NCBI GenBank assembly: GCA_039566865.1
Contig: CM076947.1
Location: 20,585,501 to 20,649,500 of the forward strand
Reading direction: 5' to 3'
DNA: 64,000 bases
Source of the DNA: Aurelia coerulea
Taxonomy: Eukaryota; Cnidaria; Scyphozoa; Semaeostomeae; Ulmaridae
The notes under the pieces were generated by a model that saw only the letters and a program-made list of their open reading frames with translations, was not told where the DNA came from and did not search any database. Both the position numbers and the translations under genes were made by a program. Shown in pieces: positions 28,311 through 41,627 of this stretch. Each line of letters begins with the position of its first letter. The first letter of the stretch is position 1.

Positions 28311-31300
28311 TTCGAATATGAAACTTTGCTTGATGTAATTCTTGACAATTAGGTATATGTTTTGAAACATTTGAAACCTCATCAGGTTAATGAGGTTCAA
28401 ATGATTGTAAACTTTTTGAAAAAATTTGAAGTCAAAACACAGTCTATGGTTGAAATCTTTTGAATTGATAATCAATGAGTCGAATATGAAACTTTGCTTG
28501 ATGTAATTCTTGAAAATAAGTTATATGTTTTGAAACATTTGAAACCTCATCAGGTTAATGAGGTTCAAATGATTGTAAACTTTTTGAAAAAATGTGAAGT
28601 AAAGATACAGTCTATGGTTGAAATCTTTTGAATTGATAATCAATTATTCGAATATGAAACTTTGCTTGATGTAATTCTTGAAAATAAGGTATATGTTTTG
28701 AAACATTTGAAACCTCATCAGGTTAATGAGGTTCAAATGATTGTAAACTTTTTGAAAAAGTATGAAGTCAAAACACAGTCTATGGTTGAAATCTTTTGAA
28801 TTGATAATCAATGAGTCGAATATGAAACTTTGCTTAATGCAACTCTTCAAAATTAGGTATATGTTTTGAAACATTTGAAACCTCATCAGGTTAATGAGGT
28901 TCAAATGATTGTAAACTTTTTGAGAAAATGAGAAGTAAAGAGACAGTCTATGGTTGAAATCTTTTGAATTGATAATCAATTATTCGAATATGAAACTTTG
29001 CTTGATGTAATTCTTGAAAATTAGGTATATGTTTTGAAACATTTGAAACCTCATCAGGTTAATGAGGTTCAAATGATTGTAAACTTTTTGAAAAAATTTG
29101 AAGTCAAACACAGTCTATGGTTGAAATCTTTTGAATTGATAATCAATGAGTCGAATATGAAACTTTGCTTAATGCAACTCTTCAAAATTAGGTATATGTT
29201 TTGAAACATTTGAAACCTCATCAGGTTAATGAGGTTCAAATGATTGTAAAATGTTTGAGAAAATGTGAAGTAAAGAGACAGTCTATGGTTGAAATCTTTT
29301 GAATTGATAATCAATGAGTCGAATATGAAACTTTGCTTGATATAATTCTTGAAAATAAGGTATATGTTTTGAAACATTTGAAACCTCATCAGGTTAATGA
29401 GGTTCAAATGATTGTAAAATTTTTGAGAAAATGAGAAGTAAAGAGACAGTCTATGGTTGAAATCTTTTGAATTGATAATCAATTATTCGAATATGAAACT
29501 TTGCTTGATGTAATTCTTGAAAATTAGGTATATGTTTTGAAACATTTGAAACCTCATCAGGTTAATGAAGTTCAAATGATTGTAAACTTTTGAGAAAATG
29601 TGAAGTAAAGAGACAGTCTATGGTTGAAATCTTTCGAATTGATAATCAATGAGTCGAATATGAAACTTTGCTTGATGTAATTCTTGAAAATTAGGTATAT
29701 GTTTTGAAACATTTGAAACCTCAGCAGGTTAATGAGGTTCAAATGATTGTAAAATTTTTGAAAAAATGTGAAGTAAAGAGACAGTCTATGGTTGAAATCT
29801 TTTGAATTGATAATCAATTTGTCGAATATGAAACTTTGCTTGATGTAATTCTTGAAAGTAAGTTATATGTTTTGAAACATTTGAAACCTCATCAGGTTAA
29901 TGAGGTTCAAATGATTGTAAACTTTTTGAAAAAATTTGAAGTCAAACACAGTCTATGGTTGAAATCTTTTGAATTGATAATCAATGAGTCGAATATGAAA
30001 CTTTGCTTGATGTAATTCTTCAAAATAAGGTATATGTTTTGAAACATTTGAAACCTCATCAGGTTAATGAGGTTCAAATGATTGTAAACTTTTTGAAAAA
30101 ATATGAAGTCAAAACACAGTCTATGGTTGAAATCTTTTAAATTGATAATCAATTAGTCGAATATGAAACTTTGCTTAATGCAACTCTTCAAAATTAGGTA
30201 TATGTTTTGAAACATTTGAAACCTCATCAGGTTAATGAGGTTCAAATGATTGTAAAATGTTTGAGAAAATGTGAAGTAAAGAGACAGTCTATGGTTGAAA
30301 TCTTTTGAATTGATAATCAATGAGTCGAATATGAAACTTTGCTTGATGTAATTCATGAAAATTAGGTATATGTTTTGAAACATTTGAAACCTCATCAGGT
30401 TAATGAGGTTCAAATGATTGTAAACTTTTTGAAAAAATTTGAAGTCAAACACATTCTATGGTTGAAATCTTTTGAATTGATAACCAATGAGTCGAATATG
30501 AAACTTTGCTTAATGCAACTCTTCAAAATTAGGTATATGTTTTGAAACATTTGAAACCTCATCAGGTTAATGAGGTTCAAATGATTGTAAAATGTTTGAG
30601 AAAATGTGAAGTAAAGAGACAGTCTATGGTTGAAATCTTTTGAATTGATAATCAATGAGTCGAATATGAAACTTTGCTTGATGTAATTCTTGAAAATTAG
30701 GTATATGTTTTCAAACATTTGAAACCTCATCAGGTTAATGAGGTTCAAATGATTGTAAAATTTTTGAGAAAATGAGAAGTAAAGAGACAGTCTATGGTTG
30801 AAATCTTTTGAATTGATAATCAATTATTCGAATATGAAACTTTGCTTGATGTAATTCTTGAAAATTAGGTATATGTTTTGAAACATTTGAAACCTCATCA
30901 GGTTAATGAGGTTCAAATGATTGTAAACTTTTTGAAAAAATTTGAAGTCAAACACAGTCTATGGTTGAAATCTTTTGAATTGATAATCAATGAGTCGAAT
31001 ATGAAACTTTGCTTAATGCAACTCTTCAAAATTAGGTATATGTTTTGAAACATTTGGAACCTCATCAGGTTAATGAGGTTCAAATGATTGTAAAATTTTT
31101 GAGAAAATGTGAAGTAAAGAGACAGTCTATTGTTGAAATCTTTTGAATTGATAATCAATGAGTCGAATATGAAACTTTGCTTGATGTAATTCTTGAAAAT
31201 TAGGTATATGTTTTGAAACATTTGAAACCTCATCAGGTTAATGAGGTTCAAATGATTGTAAACTTTTTGAAAAAATATGAAGTCAAAACACAGTCTATGG

Positions 31301-31997
31301 TTGAAATCTTTTGAATTGATAATCAATGAGTCGAATATGAAACTTTGCTTAATGCAACTCTTCAAAATTAGGTATATGTTTTGAAACATTTGGAACCTCA
31401 TCAGGTTAATGAGGTTCAAATGATTGTAAAATTTTTGAGAAAATGTGAAGTAAAGAGACAGTCTATTGTTGAAATCTTTTGAATTGATAATCAATGAGTC
31501 GAATATGAAACTTTGCTTGATGTAATTCTTGAAAATTAAGTATATGTTTTGAAACATTTGAAACCTCATCAGGTTAATGAGGTTCAAATGATTGTAAATT
31601 TTTGAGAAAATGTGAAGTAAAGAGACAGTCTATGGTTGAAATCTTTTGAATTGATAATCAATTATTCGAATATGAAACTTTGCTTGATGTAATTCTTGAA
31701 AATAAGGTATATGTTTTGAAACATTTGAAACCTCATCAGGTTAATGAGGTTCAAATGATTGTAAACTTTTTGAAAAAATGTGAAGTAAAGAGACAGTCTA
31801 TGGTTGAAATCTTTTGAATTGATAATCAATTATTCGAATATGAAACTTTGCTTGATGTAATTCTTGAAAATAAGGTATATGTTTTGAAACATTTGAAACC
31901 TCATCAGGTTAATGAGGTTCAAATGATTGTAAACTTTTTGAAAAAGTATGAAGTCAAAACACAGTATATGGTTGAAATCTTTTGAATTGATAATCAA

Positions 31998-34900
31998 TTA
32001 TTCGAATATGAAACTTTGCTTAATGCAACTCTTCAAAATTAGGTATATGTTTTGAAACATTTGGAACCTCATCAGGTTAATGAGGTTCAAATGATTGTAA
32101 AATTTTTGAGAAAATGTGAAGTAAAGAGACAGTCTATTGTTGAAATCTTTTGAATTGATAATCAATGAGTCGAATATGAAACTTTGCTTAATGCAATTCT
32201 TGAAAATTAAGTATATGTTTTCAAACATTTGAAACCTCATCAGGTTAATGAGGTTCAAATGATTGTAAAATTTTTGAGAAAATGTGAAGTAAAGAGACAG
32301 TCTATGGTTGAAATCTTTTGAATTGATAATCAATGAGTCGAACATGAAACTTTGCTTGATGTAATTCTTGAAAATTAAGTATATGTTTTCAAACATTTGA
32401 AACCTCATCAGGTTAATGAGGTTCAAATGATTGTAAAATTTTTGAGAAAATGAGAAGTAAAGAGACAGTCTATGGTTGAAATCTTTTGAATTGATAATCA
32501 ATTATTCGAATATGAAACTTTGCTTGATGTAATTCTTGAAAATTAGGTATATGTTTTGAAACATTTGAAACCTCATCAGGTTAATGAGGTTCAAATGATT
32601 GTAAACTTTTTGAAAAAATTTGAAGTCAAAACACAGTCTATGGTTGAAATCTTTTGAATTGATAATCAATGAGTCGAATATGAAACTTTGCTTGATGTAA
32701 TTCTTGAAAATAAGTTATATGTTTTGAAACATTTGAAACCTCATCAGGTTCAAATGATTGTAAACTTTTTGAAAAAATGTGAAGTAAAGATACAGTCTAT
32801 GGTTGAAATCTTTTGAATTGATAATCAATTATTCGAATATGAAACTTTACTTGATGTAATTCTTGAAAATAAGGTATATGTTTTGAAACATTTGAAACCT
32901 CATCAGGTTAATGAGGTTCAAATGATTGTAAACTTTTTGAAAAAATATGAAGTCAAAACACAGTCTATGGTTGAAATCTTTTAAATTGATAATCAATGAG
33001 TCGAATATGAAACTTTGCTTAATGCAACTCTTCAAAATTAGGTATATGTTTTGAAACATTTGAAACCTCATCAGGTTAATGAGGTTCAAATGATTGTAAA
33101 ATGTTTGAGAAAAGGTGAAGTAAAGAGACAGTCTATGGTTGAAATCTTTTGAATTGATAATCAATGAGTCGAATATGAAACTTTGCTTGATGTAATTCTT
33201 GAAAATTAGGTATATGTTTTCAAACATTTGAAAGCTCATCAGGTTAATGAGGTTCAAATGATTGTAAAATTTTTGAGAAAATGAGAAGTAAAGAGACAGT
33301 CTATGGTTGAAATCTTTTGAATTGATAATCAATTATTCGAATATGAAACTTTGCTTGATGTAATTCTTGAAAATCAGGTATATGTTTTGAAACATTTGAA
33401 ACCTCATCAGGTTAATGAGGTTCAAATGATTGTAAACTTTTTGAAAAAATTTGAAGTCAAACACAGTCTATGGTTGAAATCTTTTGAATTGATAATCAAT
33501 GAGTCGAATATGAAACTTTGCTTAATGCAACTCTTCAAAATTAGGTATATGTTTTGAAACATTTGGAACCTCATCAGGTTAATGAGGTTCAAATGATTGT
33601 AAAATTTTTGAGAAAATGTGAAGTAAAGAGACAGTCTATTGTTGAAATCTTTTGAATTGATAATCAATGAGTCGAATATGAAACTTTGCTTGATGTAATT
33701 CTTGAAAATTAAGTATATGTTTTGAAACATTTGAAACCTCATCAGGTTAATGAGGTTCAAATGATTGTAAATTTTTGAGAAAATGTGAAGTAAAGAGACA
33801 GTCTATGGTTGAAATCTTTTGAATTGATAATCAATTATTCGAATATGAAACGTTGCTTGATGTAATTCTTGAAAATAAGGTATATGTTTTGAAACATTTG
33901 AAACCTCATCAGGTTAATGAGGTTCAAATGATTGTAAACTTTTTGAAAAAATGTGAAGTAAAGAGACAGTCTATGGTTGAAATCTTTTGAATTGATAATC
34001 AATTATTCGAATATGAAACTTTGCTTGATGTAATTCTTGAAAATAAGGTATATGTTTTGAAACATTTGAAACCTCATCAGGTTAATGAGGTTCAAATGAT
34101 TGTAAACTTTTTGAAAAAGTATGAAGTCAAAACACAGTCTATGGTTGAAATCTTTTGAATTGATAATCAATTATTCGAATATGAAACTTTGCTTAATGCA
34201 ACTCTTCAAAATTAGGTATATGTTTTGAAACATTTGGAACCTCATCAGGTTAATGAGGTTCAAATGATTGTAAAATTTTTGAGAAAATGTGAAGTAAAGA
34301 GACAGTCTATTGTTGAAATCTTTTGAATTGATAATCAATGAGTCGAATATGAAACTTTGCTTAATGCAATTCTTGAAAATTAAGTATATGTTTTCAAACA
34401 TTTGAAACCTCATCAGGTTAATGAGGTTCAAATGATTGTAAAATTTTTGAGAAAATGTGAAGTAAAGAGACAGTCTATGGTTGAAATCTTTTGAATTGAT
34501 AATCAATGAGTCGAACATGAAACTTTGCTTGATGTAATTCTTGAAAATTAAGTATATGTTTTCAAACATTTGAAACCTCATCAGGTTAATGAGGTTCAAA
34601 TGATTGTAAAATTTTTGAGAAAATGAGAAGTAAAGAGACAGTCTATGGTTGAAATCTTTTGAATTGATAATCAATTATTCGAATATGAAACTTTGCTTGA
34701 TGTAATTCTTGAAAATTAGGTATATGTTTTGAAACATTTGAAACCTCATCAGGTTAATGAGGTTCAAATGATTGTAAACTTTTTGAAAAAATTTGAAGTC
34801 AAAACACAGTCTATGGTTGAAATCTTTTGAATTGATAATCAATGAGTCGAATATGAAACTTTGCTTGATGTAATTCTTGAAAATAAGTTATATGTTTTGA

Positions 34901-36680
34901 AACATTTGAAACCTCATCAGGTTCAAATGATTGTAAACTTTTTGAAAAAATGTGAAGTAAAGATACAGTCTATGGTTGAAATCTTTTGAATTGATAATCA
35001 ATTATTCGAATATGAAACTTTACTTGATGTAATTCTTGAAAATAAGGTATATGTTTTGAAACATTTGAAACCTCATCAGGTTAATGAGGTTCAAATGATT
35101 GTAAACTTTTTGAAAAAATATGAAGTCAAAACACAGTCTATGGTTGAAATCTTTTAAATTGATAATCAATGAGTCGAATATGAAACTTTGCTTAATGCAA
35201 CTCTTCAAAATTAGGTATATGTTTTGAAACATTTGAAACCTCATCAGGTTAATGAGGTTCAAATGATTGTAAAATGTTTGAGAAAAGGTGAAGTAAAGAG
35301 ACAGTCGATGGTTGAAATCTTTTGAATTGATAATCAATGAGTCGAATATGAAACTTTGCTTGATGTAATTCTTGAAAATTAGGTATATGTTTTCAAACAT
35401 TTGAAAGCTCATCAGGTTAATGAGGTTCAAATGATTGTAAAATTTTTGAGAAAATGAGAAGTAAAGAGACAGTCTATGGTTGAAATCTTTTGAATTGATA
35501 ATCAATTATTCGAATATGAAACTTTGCTTGATGTAATTCTTGAAAATCAGGTATATGTTTTGAAACATTTGAAACCTCATCAGGTTAATGAGGTTCAAAT
35601 GATTGTAAACTTTTTGAAAAAATTTGAAGTCAAACACAGTCTATGGTTGAAATCTTTTGAATTGATAATCAATGAGTCGAATATGAAACTTTGCTTAATG
35701 CAACTCTTCAAAATTAGGTATATGTTTTGAAACATTTGAAACCTCATCAGGTTAATGAGGTTCAAATGATTGTAAAATGTTTGAGAAAAGGTGAAGTAAA
35801 GAGACAGTCTATGGTTGAAATCTTTTGAATTGATAATCAATGAGTCGAATATGAAACTTTGCTTCATGTAATTCTTGAAAATTAGGTATATGTTTTCAAA
35901 CATTTGAAACCTCATCAGGTTTATGAGGTTCAAATGATTGTAAAATTTTTGAGAAAATGAGAAGTAAAGAGACAGTCTATGGTTGAAATCTTTTGAATTG
36001 ATAATCAATTATTCGAATATGAAACTTTGCTTGATGTAATTCTTGAAAATAAGGTATATGCTTTGAAACATTTGAAACCTCATCAGGTTAATGAGGTTCA
36101 AATGATTGTAAACTTTTTGAAAAAATATGAAGTCAAAACACAGTCTATGGTTGAAATCTTTTAAATTGATAATCAATTAGTCGAATATGAAACTTTGCTT
36201 AATGCAACTCTTCAAAATTAGGTATATGTTTTGAAACATTTGAAACCTCATCAGGTTAATGAGGTTCAAATGATTGTAAAATTTTTGAGAAAATGTGAAG
36301 TAAAGAGACAGTCTATGGTTGAAATCTTTTGAATTGATAATCAATGAGTCGAATATGAAACTTTGCTTGATGTAATTCTTGAAAATTAAGTATATGTTTT
36401 CAAACATTTGAAACCTCATCAGGTTAATGAGGTTCAAATGATTGTAAAATTTTTGAGAAAATGTGAAGTAAAGAGACAGTCTATGGTTGAAATCTTTTGA
36501 ATTGATAATCAATGAGTCGAACATGAAACTTTGCTTGATGTAATTCTTGAAAATTAAGTATATGTTTTCAAACATTTGAAACCTCATCAGGTTAATGAGG
36601 TTCAAATGATTGTAAAATTTTTGAGAAAATGAGAAGTAAAGAGACAGTCTATGGTTGAAATCTTTTGAATTGATAATCAA
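31998..36680. repeat. Tandem 2,173-bp higher-order repeat with shared 9-bp and 2-bp deletions
   Basis: The block from 31,998 recurs at 34,171 with a shift of 2,173 bp, which is 13 monomers minus 11 bases. The 11 missing bases are a 9-base deletion in the dyad (CAGGTTCAAATG near 32,746 and 34,918) and a 2-base deletion (AAGTCAAACACAG near 33,455 and 35,628). A third, partial copy starts near 36,177 and runs almost to the 10-kb insertion. Confidence 0.85.
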
Positions 36681-36900
36681 TTATTCGAATATGAAACTTT
36701 GCTTGATGTAATTCTTGAAAATTAGGTATATGTTTTGAAACATTTGAAACCTCATCAGGTTAATGAGGTTCAAATGATTGTAAACTTTTTGAAAAAATTT
36801 GAAGTCAAAACACAGTCTATGGTTGAAATCTTTTGAATTGATAATCAATGAGTCGAATATGAAACTTTGCTTGATGTAATTCTTGAAAATAAGTTATATG

Positions 36901-37222
36901 CACTGCATGAGATTTTGAATTTACAATGAAATTAAAGTTCATGTAAAACAATTGTAAAGGGCATATTTCAATGAACATTTATAAAATTTACAAATTTTGT
37001 AAAGATCGATCTTTACATGACATTTAATATTCAAAATAAATATTGTAAAGTGCCACCTTTTCATGACATTTACAAACAAATGTAACGTCGTTTTAAATGT
37101 GACATTTACGATGATTTACATCAAGTTGTAAACAGGTATGAAACATGAAGTTTACGGCTTTTAGTTAGATGTAAATGTCAAGTAAATTGGATATTTTGAG
37201 GATATTTTGAGGATTTGTAAAT
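36901..37222. repeat. Left subterminal motif cluster (TTTACA/TGTAAA)
   Basis: Twelve exact TTTACA or TGTAAA hexamers, in both orientations, plus near-matches such as TTTACG, lie within about 320 bases. Several sit in a longer context of GACATTTACA. One pair forms a small inverted repeat around AAGATCGATCTT (near 37,000). Dense short subterminal repeats next to a short inverted terminus are typical transposase-binding regions of CACTA-type and hAT transposons. Confidence 0.7.
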
Positions 37223-37596
37223 GGTAGGTTTTTTAAGTTTCAAAAAAACTGCCTATGGAAAATTGGTAGCTTTCAAATAATTTATGCTTGTATTCTTAGT
37301 ACCTTAAAAGGCCCATTTTGTGCTTTGTTTTGTTCCTACGATCCTACTATGATTTTTAGTCGCCAAAAACGAATAGTTTTTTATTTTGTTGCAAATCTCC
37401 CACTGTTGTTGACAAAAAGCAACAAAAGACCAATTCCAAAGAACAGTGGGTGATCCCCCTTTGCAGTAGGAAGCAAAGCCTTTTCATAGTCAGCCTTCTG
37501 AAGGACTAGTAAAGAAGATACAAATAAAGTTAACACAAATAACTTATAATTTATCACACAATTCTCAATATTATTACATGTGATATTAAGGGCTAC
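37223..37596. other. Unassigned AT-rich stretch inside the 10-kb insertion
   Basis: No gene, repeat or strong structure seen. The minus strand has an 81-codon open frame across 37,381-37,626, but it runs into the adjacent fold-back element and shows no recognisable motif, so it is not called. Confidence 0.4.
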
Positions 37597-37830
37597 GGGG
37601 CTGTTTATATGGGGAAAACACCTCACCAGGGGCTGACAGGTAAGGTAAATTTATTTTAATACATATTAATATTGTAGTATTTTCAAATGCACACAAAAAG
37701 AGGTAAGATCCCACTATACCAGTGGTGTTGCGTTGGTTATATAAACAATGGGATGCTATGGGAAGGTGCAATCTAGCCTGTCAGCCTAGGGTCTAGCAGG
37801 TGATGTGTTTTTCCTTATATAAACAACCCC
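37597..37830. mobile_element. Fold-back MITE, about 234 bp
   Basis: The left end reads GGGGCTGTTTATAT, continuing through GGGGAAAACACCTCACC to GGGCTGACAGG. The reverse complement of the right end reads GGGGTTGTTTATAT, then AAGGAAAAACACATCACC, then CTAGGCTGACAGG. The arms are about 45-50 bp and imperfect. No clear target duplication is visible, so the exact ends and superfamily are unsettled; a hAT-type origin is possible from the G-rich end. It sits inside the 10-kb insertion. Confidence 0.65.
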
Positions 37831-38692
37831 TAAGTAAATAGTTAATCTGCCACATTAAATTAATCAGCTTGGACGAAGAATACCAATAGCTAATCAATAC
37901 ACACAAAATCAAAGTTCAATAAATACTGTATTGTGATTTGGGCAAAGAATTGAATAAACGTTCAATGATTGATGTTCAAAGCAAACTGTCAAATTCCCTC
38001 CCTGTTTATCCTGAATTAACAAAGGTAAGGACTCTGGGTTTTTGTTCAATTCATATGTTTTGCCTCAAAACAACAAGAAATTAAAGGGACTGTTTCATTC
38101 GCCACACCTTACACATGTCATCTCTTGGTTGGCCTTTGTTGTTGCCATTTAAATGACCCATGGGAATGAATACAACAAACGCAACTAAGTGATGGCAGTA
38201 ATCAGTAACTTATATTTGCACTGGTAGCGAAGCTAAAAGATGGTTGAATTACAGTGAATCAATGGATGAATCTTGAAGAGAGATTAGCACCAATACCTAT
38301 CCAAACAGGAATATTTATATTCAAATAGGATCAATAAATTTCTTTGAAAGGGAATCGAGAGCCTTAATGCATCATCAGGATGGATTTAAATGAAGTATGT
38401 GGACAATTATTTCATGTAATACTGTAATCACTCATTCGCAGCAGCTATGATTATGCAGTGAGCATTTTGTTTGATACATTTAATTTCAAAAAGTCAATTG
38501 ATTGCTTTAGCCTTCCAACAGAAAATGGCAGCAACAAAGTTCCCTAAATCATCCTACTTGGGAATAAAACATTACTCTTAACAGAGCAATGTGAAACCAA
38601 GTTCTAAATCCAATTTCTATTAAACACTAAGGAAAACTATTCAAATGTTTGACTATATATAGAGTTAATCATTCATTACCCACATGACACTG
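37831..38692. other. Non-coding stretch downstream of candidate terminal exon
   Basis: AT-rich sequence without a supported gene, tandem repeat or inverted repeat. If the candidate exon at 38,693-38,870 is real, part of this would be its 3' untranslated region on the minus strand. Confidence 0.35.
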
Positions 38693-38870
38693 TCATCTAT
38701 TTTTCTTGACATTAGCAGCTGCAAGGACTGACTCTTTGTACATACTAAAGTTCATTGTATGCTTTGCTGACATTGTCATCATGCCCATCCTCAAAGCAAC
38801 CTGCATCAGCTTCTTTTCTCTTGTGTTCAAGATGTCTTTTTGCCACAGTGCTCTTAATTCTGCTACATTT
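38693..38870 (-). CDS. Candidate exon (minus strand), unknown product
   Basis: On the minus strand a good 3' splice site, a pyrimidine-rich TTTGTTTTCACATAG, ends at 38,871. The following exon has two frames that stay open. One begins N-V-A-E-L-R-A-L-W-Q, runs 58 codons and ends K-K-N-R before TGA at 38,693-38,695. The other begins K-C-S-R-I-K-S-T-V-A-K-R-H-L-E-H, is rich in Asp, Glu and Lys, and stops at TAG after A-Y-N-E-L. I cannot decide between them and recognise neither. The larger frame includes an upstream ATG at 38,894, but that lies before the splice acceptor and is probably intronic. The exon lies inside the 10-kb insertion, so it may be captured host sequence or part of a transposon-carried gene. 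Possible partners are the candidate exons at 40,154-40,257 and 41,628-41,842. Confidence 0.35.
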
Positions 38871-38872
38871 CT

Positions 38873-40153
38873 ATGTGAAAACAAATTAAATGACATGTCA
38901 ATACCAAGATTATTAGATTATTAATGCATATGAATGATCTAAAATTGGTAAAGTGATTTAATTCAATTATCCTGGAATGCAATAAACAATATCAAACTAG
39001 GTGAGACACTTTTTATGCCAGTTAAAATTAACCCAACCAACATGAAACTTCTAATTTCACCTTATGTTCTATTCTTGAACCACCCTAATACTGTATGATT
39101 GTCCATTACATAATGGCATTACAATTGCACATAAGGAGTCCTAAAAATAGTTGCCCTCCTGTTTGAACAGTGACAGAGAAACAAACCATTGTCTCATTGT
39201 GAATCATGTTAATGGAAATCACTTCCTTAAAGTCTAGCGTGGATGCGCATAATTTGCCTGACTTTTTCGTGATCAAAACACCTCAAAAATATGAATTTTC
39301 CAAAAATCTTTGCTTGAGATACCCTTGAAAAAGTAAGAAGTCTAGCAATGGAGGTATGTTCCATTTCTTCCATATTTTTTAAAACAAATTAGGTGTGAAT
39401 GCACGTAACCGCTTGTCAATTTAAAATAGATTCATGTTCAAACTCAGCAAACCCTATAGTGTGGACCACATGATCTTGTCTTATGTTGGATACTTTCTCT
39501 TTGAACATCAAGAAAATCATGCTTTCTACTAAGAAAGCAGACAAATATGATTTTTCTTGTCTTTTCATGGAGTTCAAGCTCCAAACTATTTGGAGCTGCA
39601 GACAATGATCTTAACAATAAACTGCTTTAGCTCTTTCTTTTGAACATTTCAGGTATTCCCTTTTTTCAGGAAAATGATGAGAGAAAATCAATACGTGCAT
39701 ACACAGAAATGAAAAAAACCTAAGTTATGGGCATTGTATATAATAGATACCATTTATAATTTTTATCAAATGGCACACATATCTACTAAGATCACCGGGT
39801 ATTTTAGGTTATTTTGACTATAAGAAAGGTAGAAGCTAGTAATGAAAGATAAAAAACGGTTTCTTATTTAATGCCTGCATTTGAAAATGCAAATGACAAT
39901 AAATTTGGTTAATAATAAGGCTAAAAACAGATAGTATTGTCATCTTGTACTGATATAATCCATGCCCTGTTTTACATGAAGTTCAATGGTTTCACACCTG
40001 GCTAGTTTCACGAATATAAGCTCCCATGTTCACCTATTTCCTAATCAATAACAAATGCAAATTCAAATAAGAAAATATGTCAATATTGTAACAGAAAATG
40101 CTGAACTAACTAACTAACCTCAATGTAAAGAAACTACAAAATCACATAATTAC
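38873..40153 (-). other. Putative intron between candidate minus-strand exons
   Basis: On the minus strand it is bounded by a GTAATT donor at 40,153 and the AG at 38,871. It holds no repeat or open frame that I can support. It is an intron only if the two flanking exons belong to one transcript. Confidence 0.3.
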
Positions 40154-40257
40154 CTGATGTTATATTTTGTAACTCTTCTGCTTGTCATTATCTGCCCAAA
40201 CCATATCTAATACAAGATGTTTTTCTCTTTTTTGTTGGAAGTACCATTTAATACCAG
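40154..40257 (-). CDS. Candidate 104-bp exon (minus strand), unknown product
   Basis: On the minus strand it has an acceptor ending CCCTTTTCTGGCAG (40,258-40,259) and a donor CAG/GTAATT (40,152-40,153). One frame reads G-I-K-W-Y-F-Q-Q-K-R-E-K-H-L-V-L-D-M-V-W and looks protein-like, but meets TAA two codons before the donor. The other two frames stop earlier. It is therefore either a near-terminal coding exon, a non-coding RNA exon, or a decayed one. Splicing to 38,870 would keep the K-C-S-R frame of the next exon apart from that single stop codon. Confidence 0.28.
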
Positions 40258-41627
40258 CTGCCAGAAAAGGGAAGACACCTTACTCTATGTCAAATAGTGT
40301 ATATATCTGAAATGGAAAAGTGTCAAAATTGAAAAATAAGGTAATAGCCAAATATCGAAAGGTAAGAACAAAAAAAATGGTATGGTAGATTTAAATCAAA
40401 GCATCAATAGTTTGAAAAATAGATCACTGTTACAAAGTATCATTATCAAGACAGAACAGAAAAAAACTATACATATTTTTCTACTAGGATATCATAGTCT
40501 TGATATGACTTACTGACATCAAACCTACTCCTTGATCAAAAAGGCCATTATGTTACTGTTTTAGACCAAAATGTTCATTTGAATCAGTCATCCAGAAAAT
40601 GCACTGCCTTTTTGTGCATTCAACTCAGTATGCAGTAAAGTAATTTCCAAGTTAAATTTTGAATGTGCACAAAATCACATAATAGAAATATAGTTCATGT
40701 TTTGAGGGCACCTTTTCAAAATTTATATTTATACAGTGTATCTGGCTATATTTGCACGCGATTGGGTCAGTCTATATTCTTCATGTAGATCTAGAGGGTA
40801 GGGTTTGATGAATCATTAGTTATATAAAAAGAGGCTACTGTTTACATCTGCCATGTTAAGATCCAATATCCCCTGGAAACATGCATCTGTGTAGATGGGG
40901 GAGGAGGAGGGGGTCTACTCTCTGCGTTGGTTGCATTTTTGTAAGACTGTGAAAAGAAATGTCATCAACGCACAAGTTCTTATGTGGTTAGAACACATTT
41001 TATTAATGGCTACACATGCATAGAAAATATGTTCCCATGCCACATCTACTGCAGTGCACTGCTAGGGGATGAAATCTTGCAAATCATGTAGAGAAAGTTA
41101 CAAATTTGTTTGCAATGTCAATAATATGAACCAATTTGCATCACTCAGTCACTCTATGTTTATTCTGTTTGGTTTAGGAAACCAACCAAAAGAACTAGCA
41201 GATTTTGAATTGAAATTGTTCTTGTTATTGACTTTTATCCTCTTGAAATTTTTTCCACAGCTTCCTTAGGCCTGTTTTTGCTCACACTCCTTCACACTCG
41301 CTTTCAAGCTTTTGAGGGCTATCTGCCTTTTATCTTTCCAGAGGCCTACCTAGGCCTAGAGGTACCTTATCTGCTTATTTTTTAACTTAACCTGCACCAA
41401 TTAGTATTACACTTACGTTCAAACTGAAAGTGAATATTTCCCTGAAAGCCGGTAACCTTGTTTTCCAGTTATGGTCTTGTTGGTCGCAGCCTAATTTTCT
41501 CCATGCCAATGCCATATTGTACTGCATTTTGGCCTAACTAGATGTAGCCTACAGTAAATTTTCAATATTTCCATCTAGAAAACTCAAAGCTTCAACCAGG
41601 AAAGAAGGTTTCAAGAAGGATACTTAC
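40258..41627. other. Unassigned stretch, putative intron
   Basis: AT-rich; no repeat family, RNA gene or convincing exon found. The plus-strand 66-codon open frame at 41,069-41,269 has no motif and is not called. If the flanking exon candidates form one gene, this is its first intron. Confidence 0.3.

Larger units (their letters stand above)
6961..36900. repeat. 168-bp satellite, homogeneous core block
   Basis: About 178 monomers of 168 bp, far more alike than in the edge block. Two main variants of the middle segment recur: one has AAAATTTTTGAGAAAATGTG followed by AAGTAAAGAGACAG, the other AAACTTTTTGAAAAAATATG followed by AAGTCAAAACACAG. Two variants of the tail also recur (CTTAATGCAACTCTTC and CTTGATGTAATTCTTG), and they mix in longer higher-order patterns. 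Minus-strand frames stay open for up to 620 codons (11,163-13,025) because 168 is 56 codons. Frame breaks come from recurrent small indels, such as AAGTCAAACACAG (2 bases short). The block ends at 36,900, exactly at the terminal inverted repeat of the 10-kb insertion. Confidence 0.97.

Noticed and set aside
6961..36900. CTGATGAG on the minus strand of every monomer as a hammerhead ribozyme core
   Set aside because: The word matches the start of the hammerhead core, but no GAAA box at the right distance and no stem II follow. It is part of the dyad instead.
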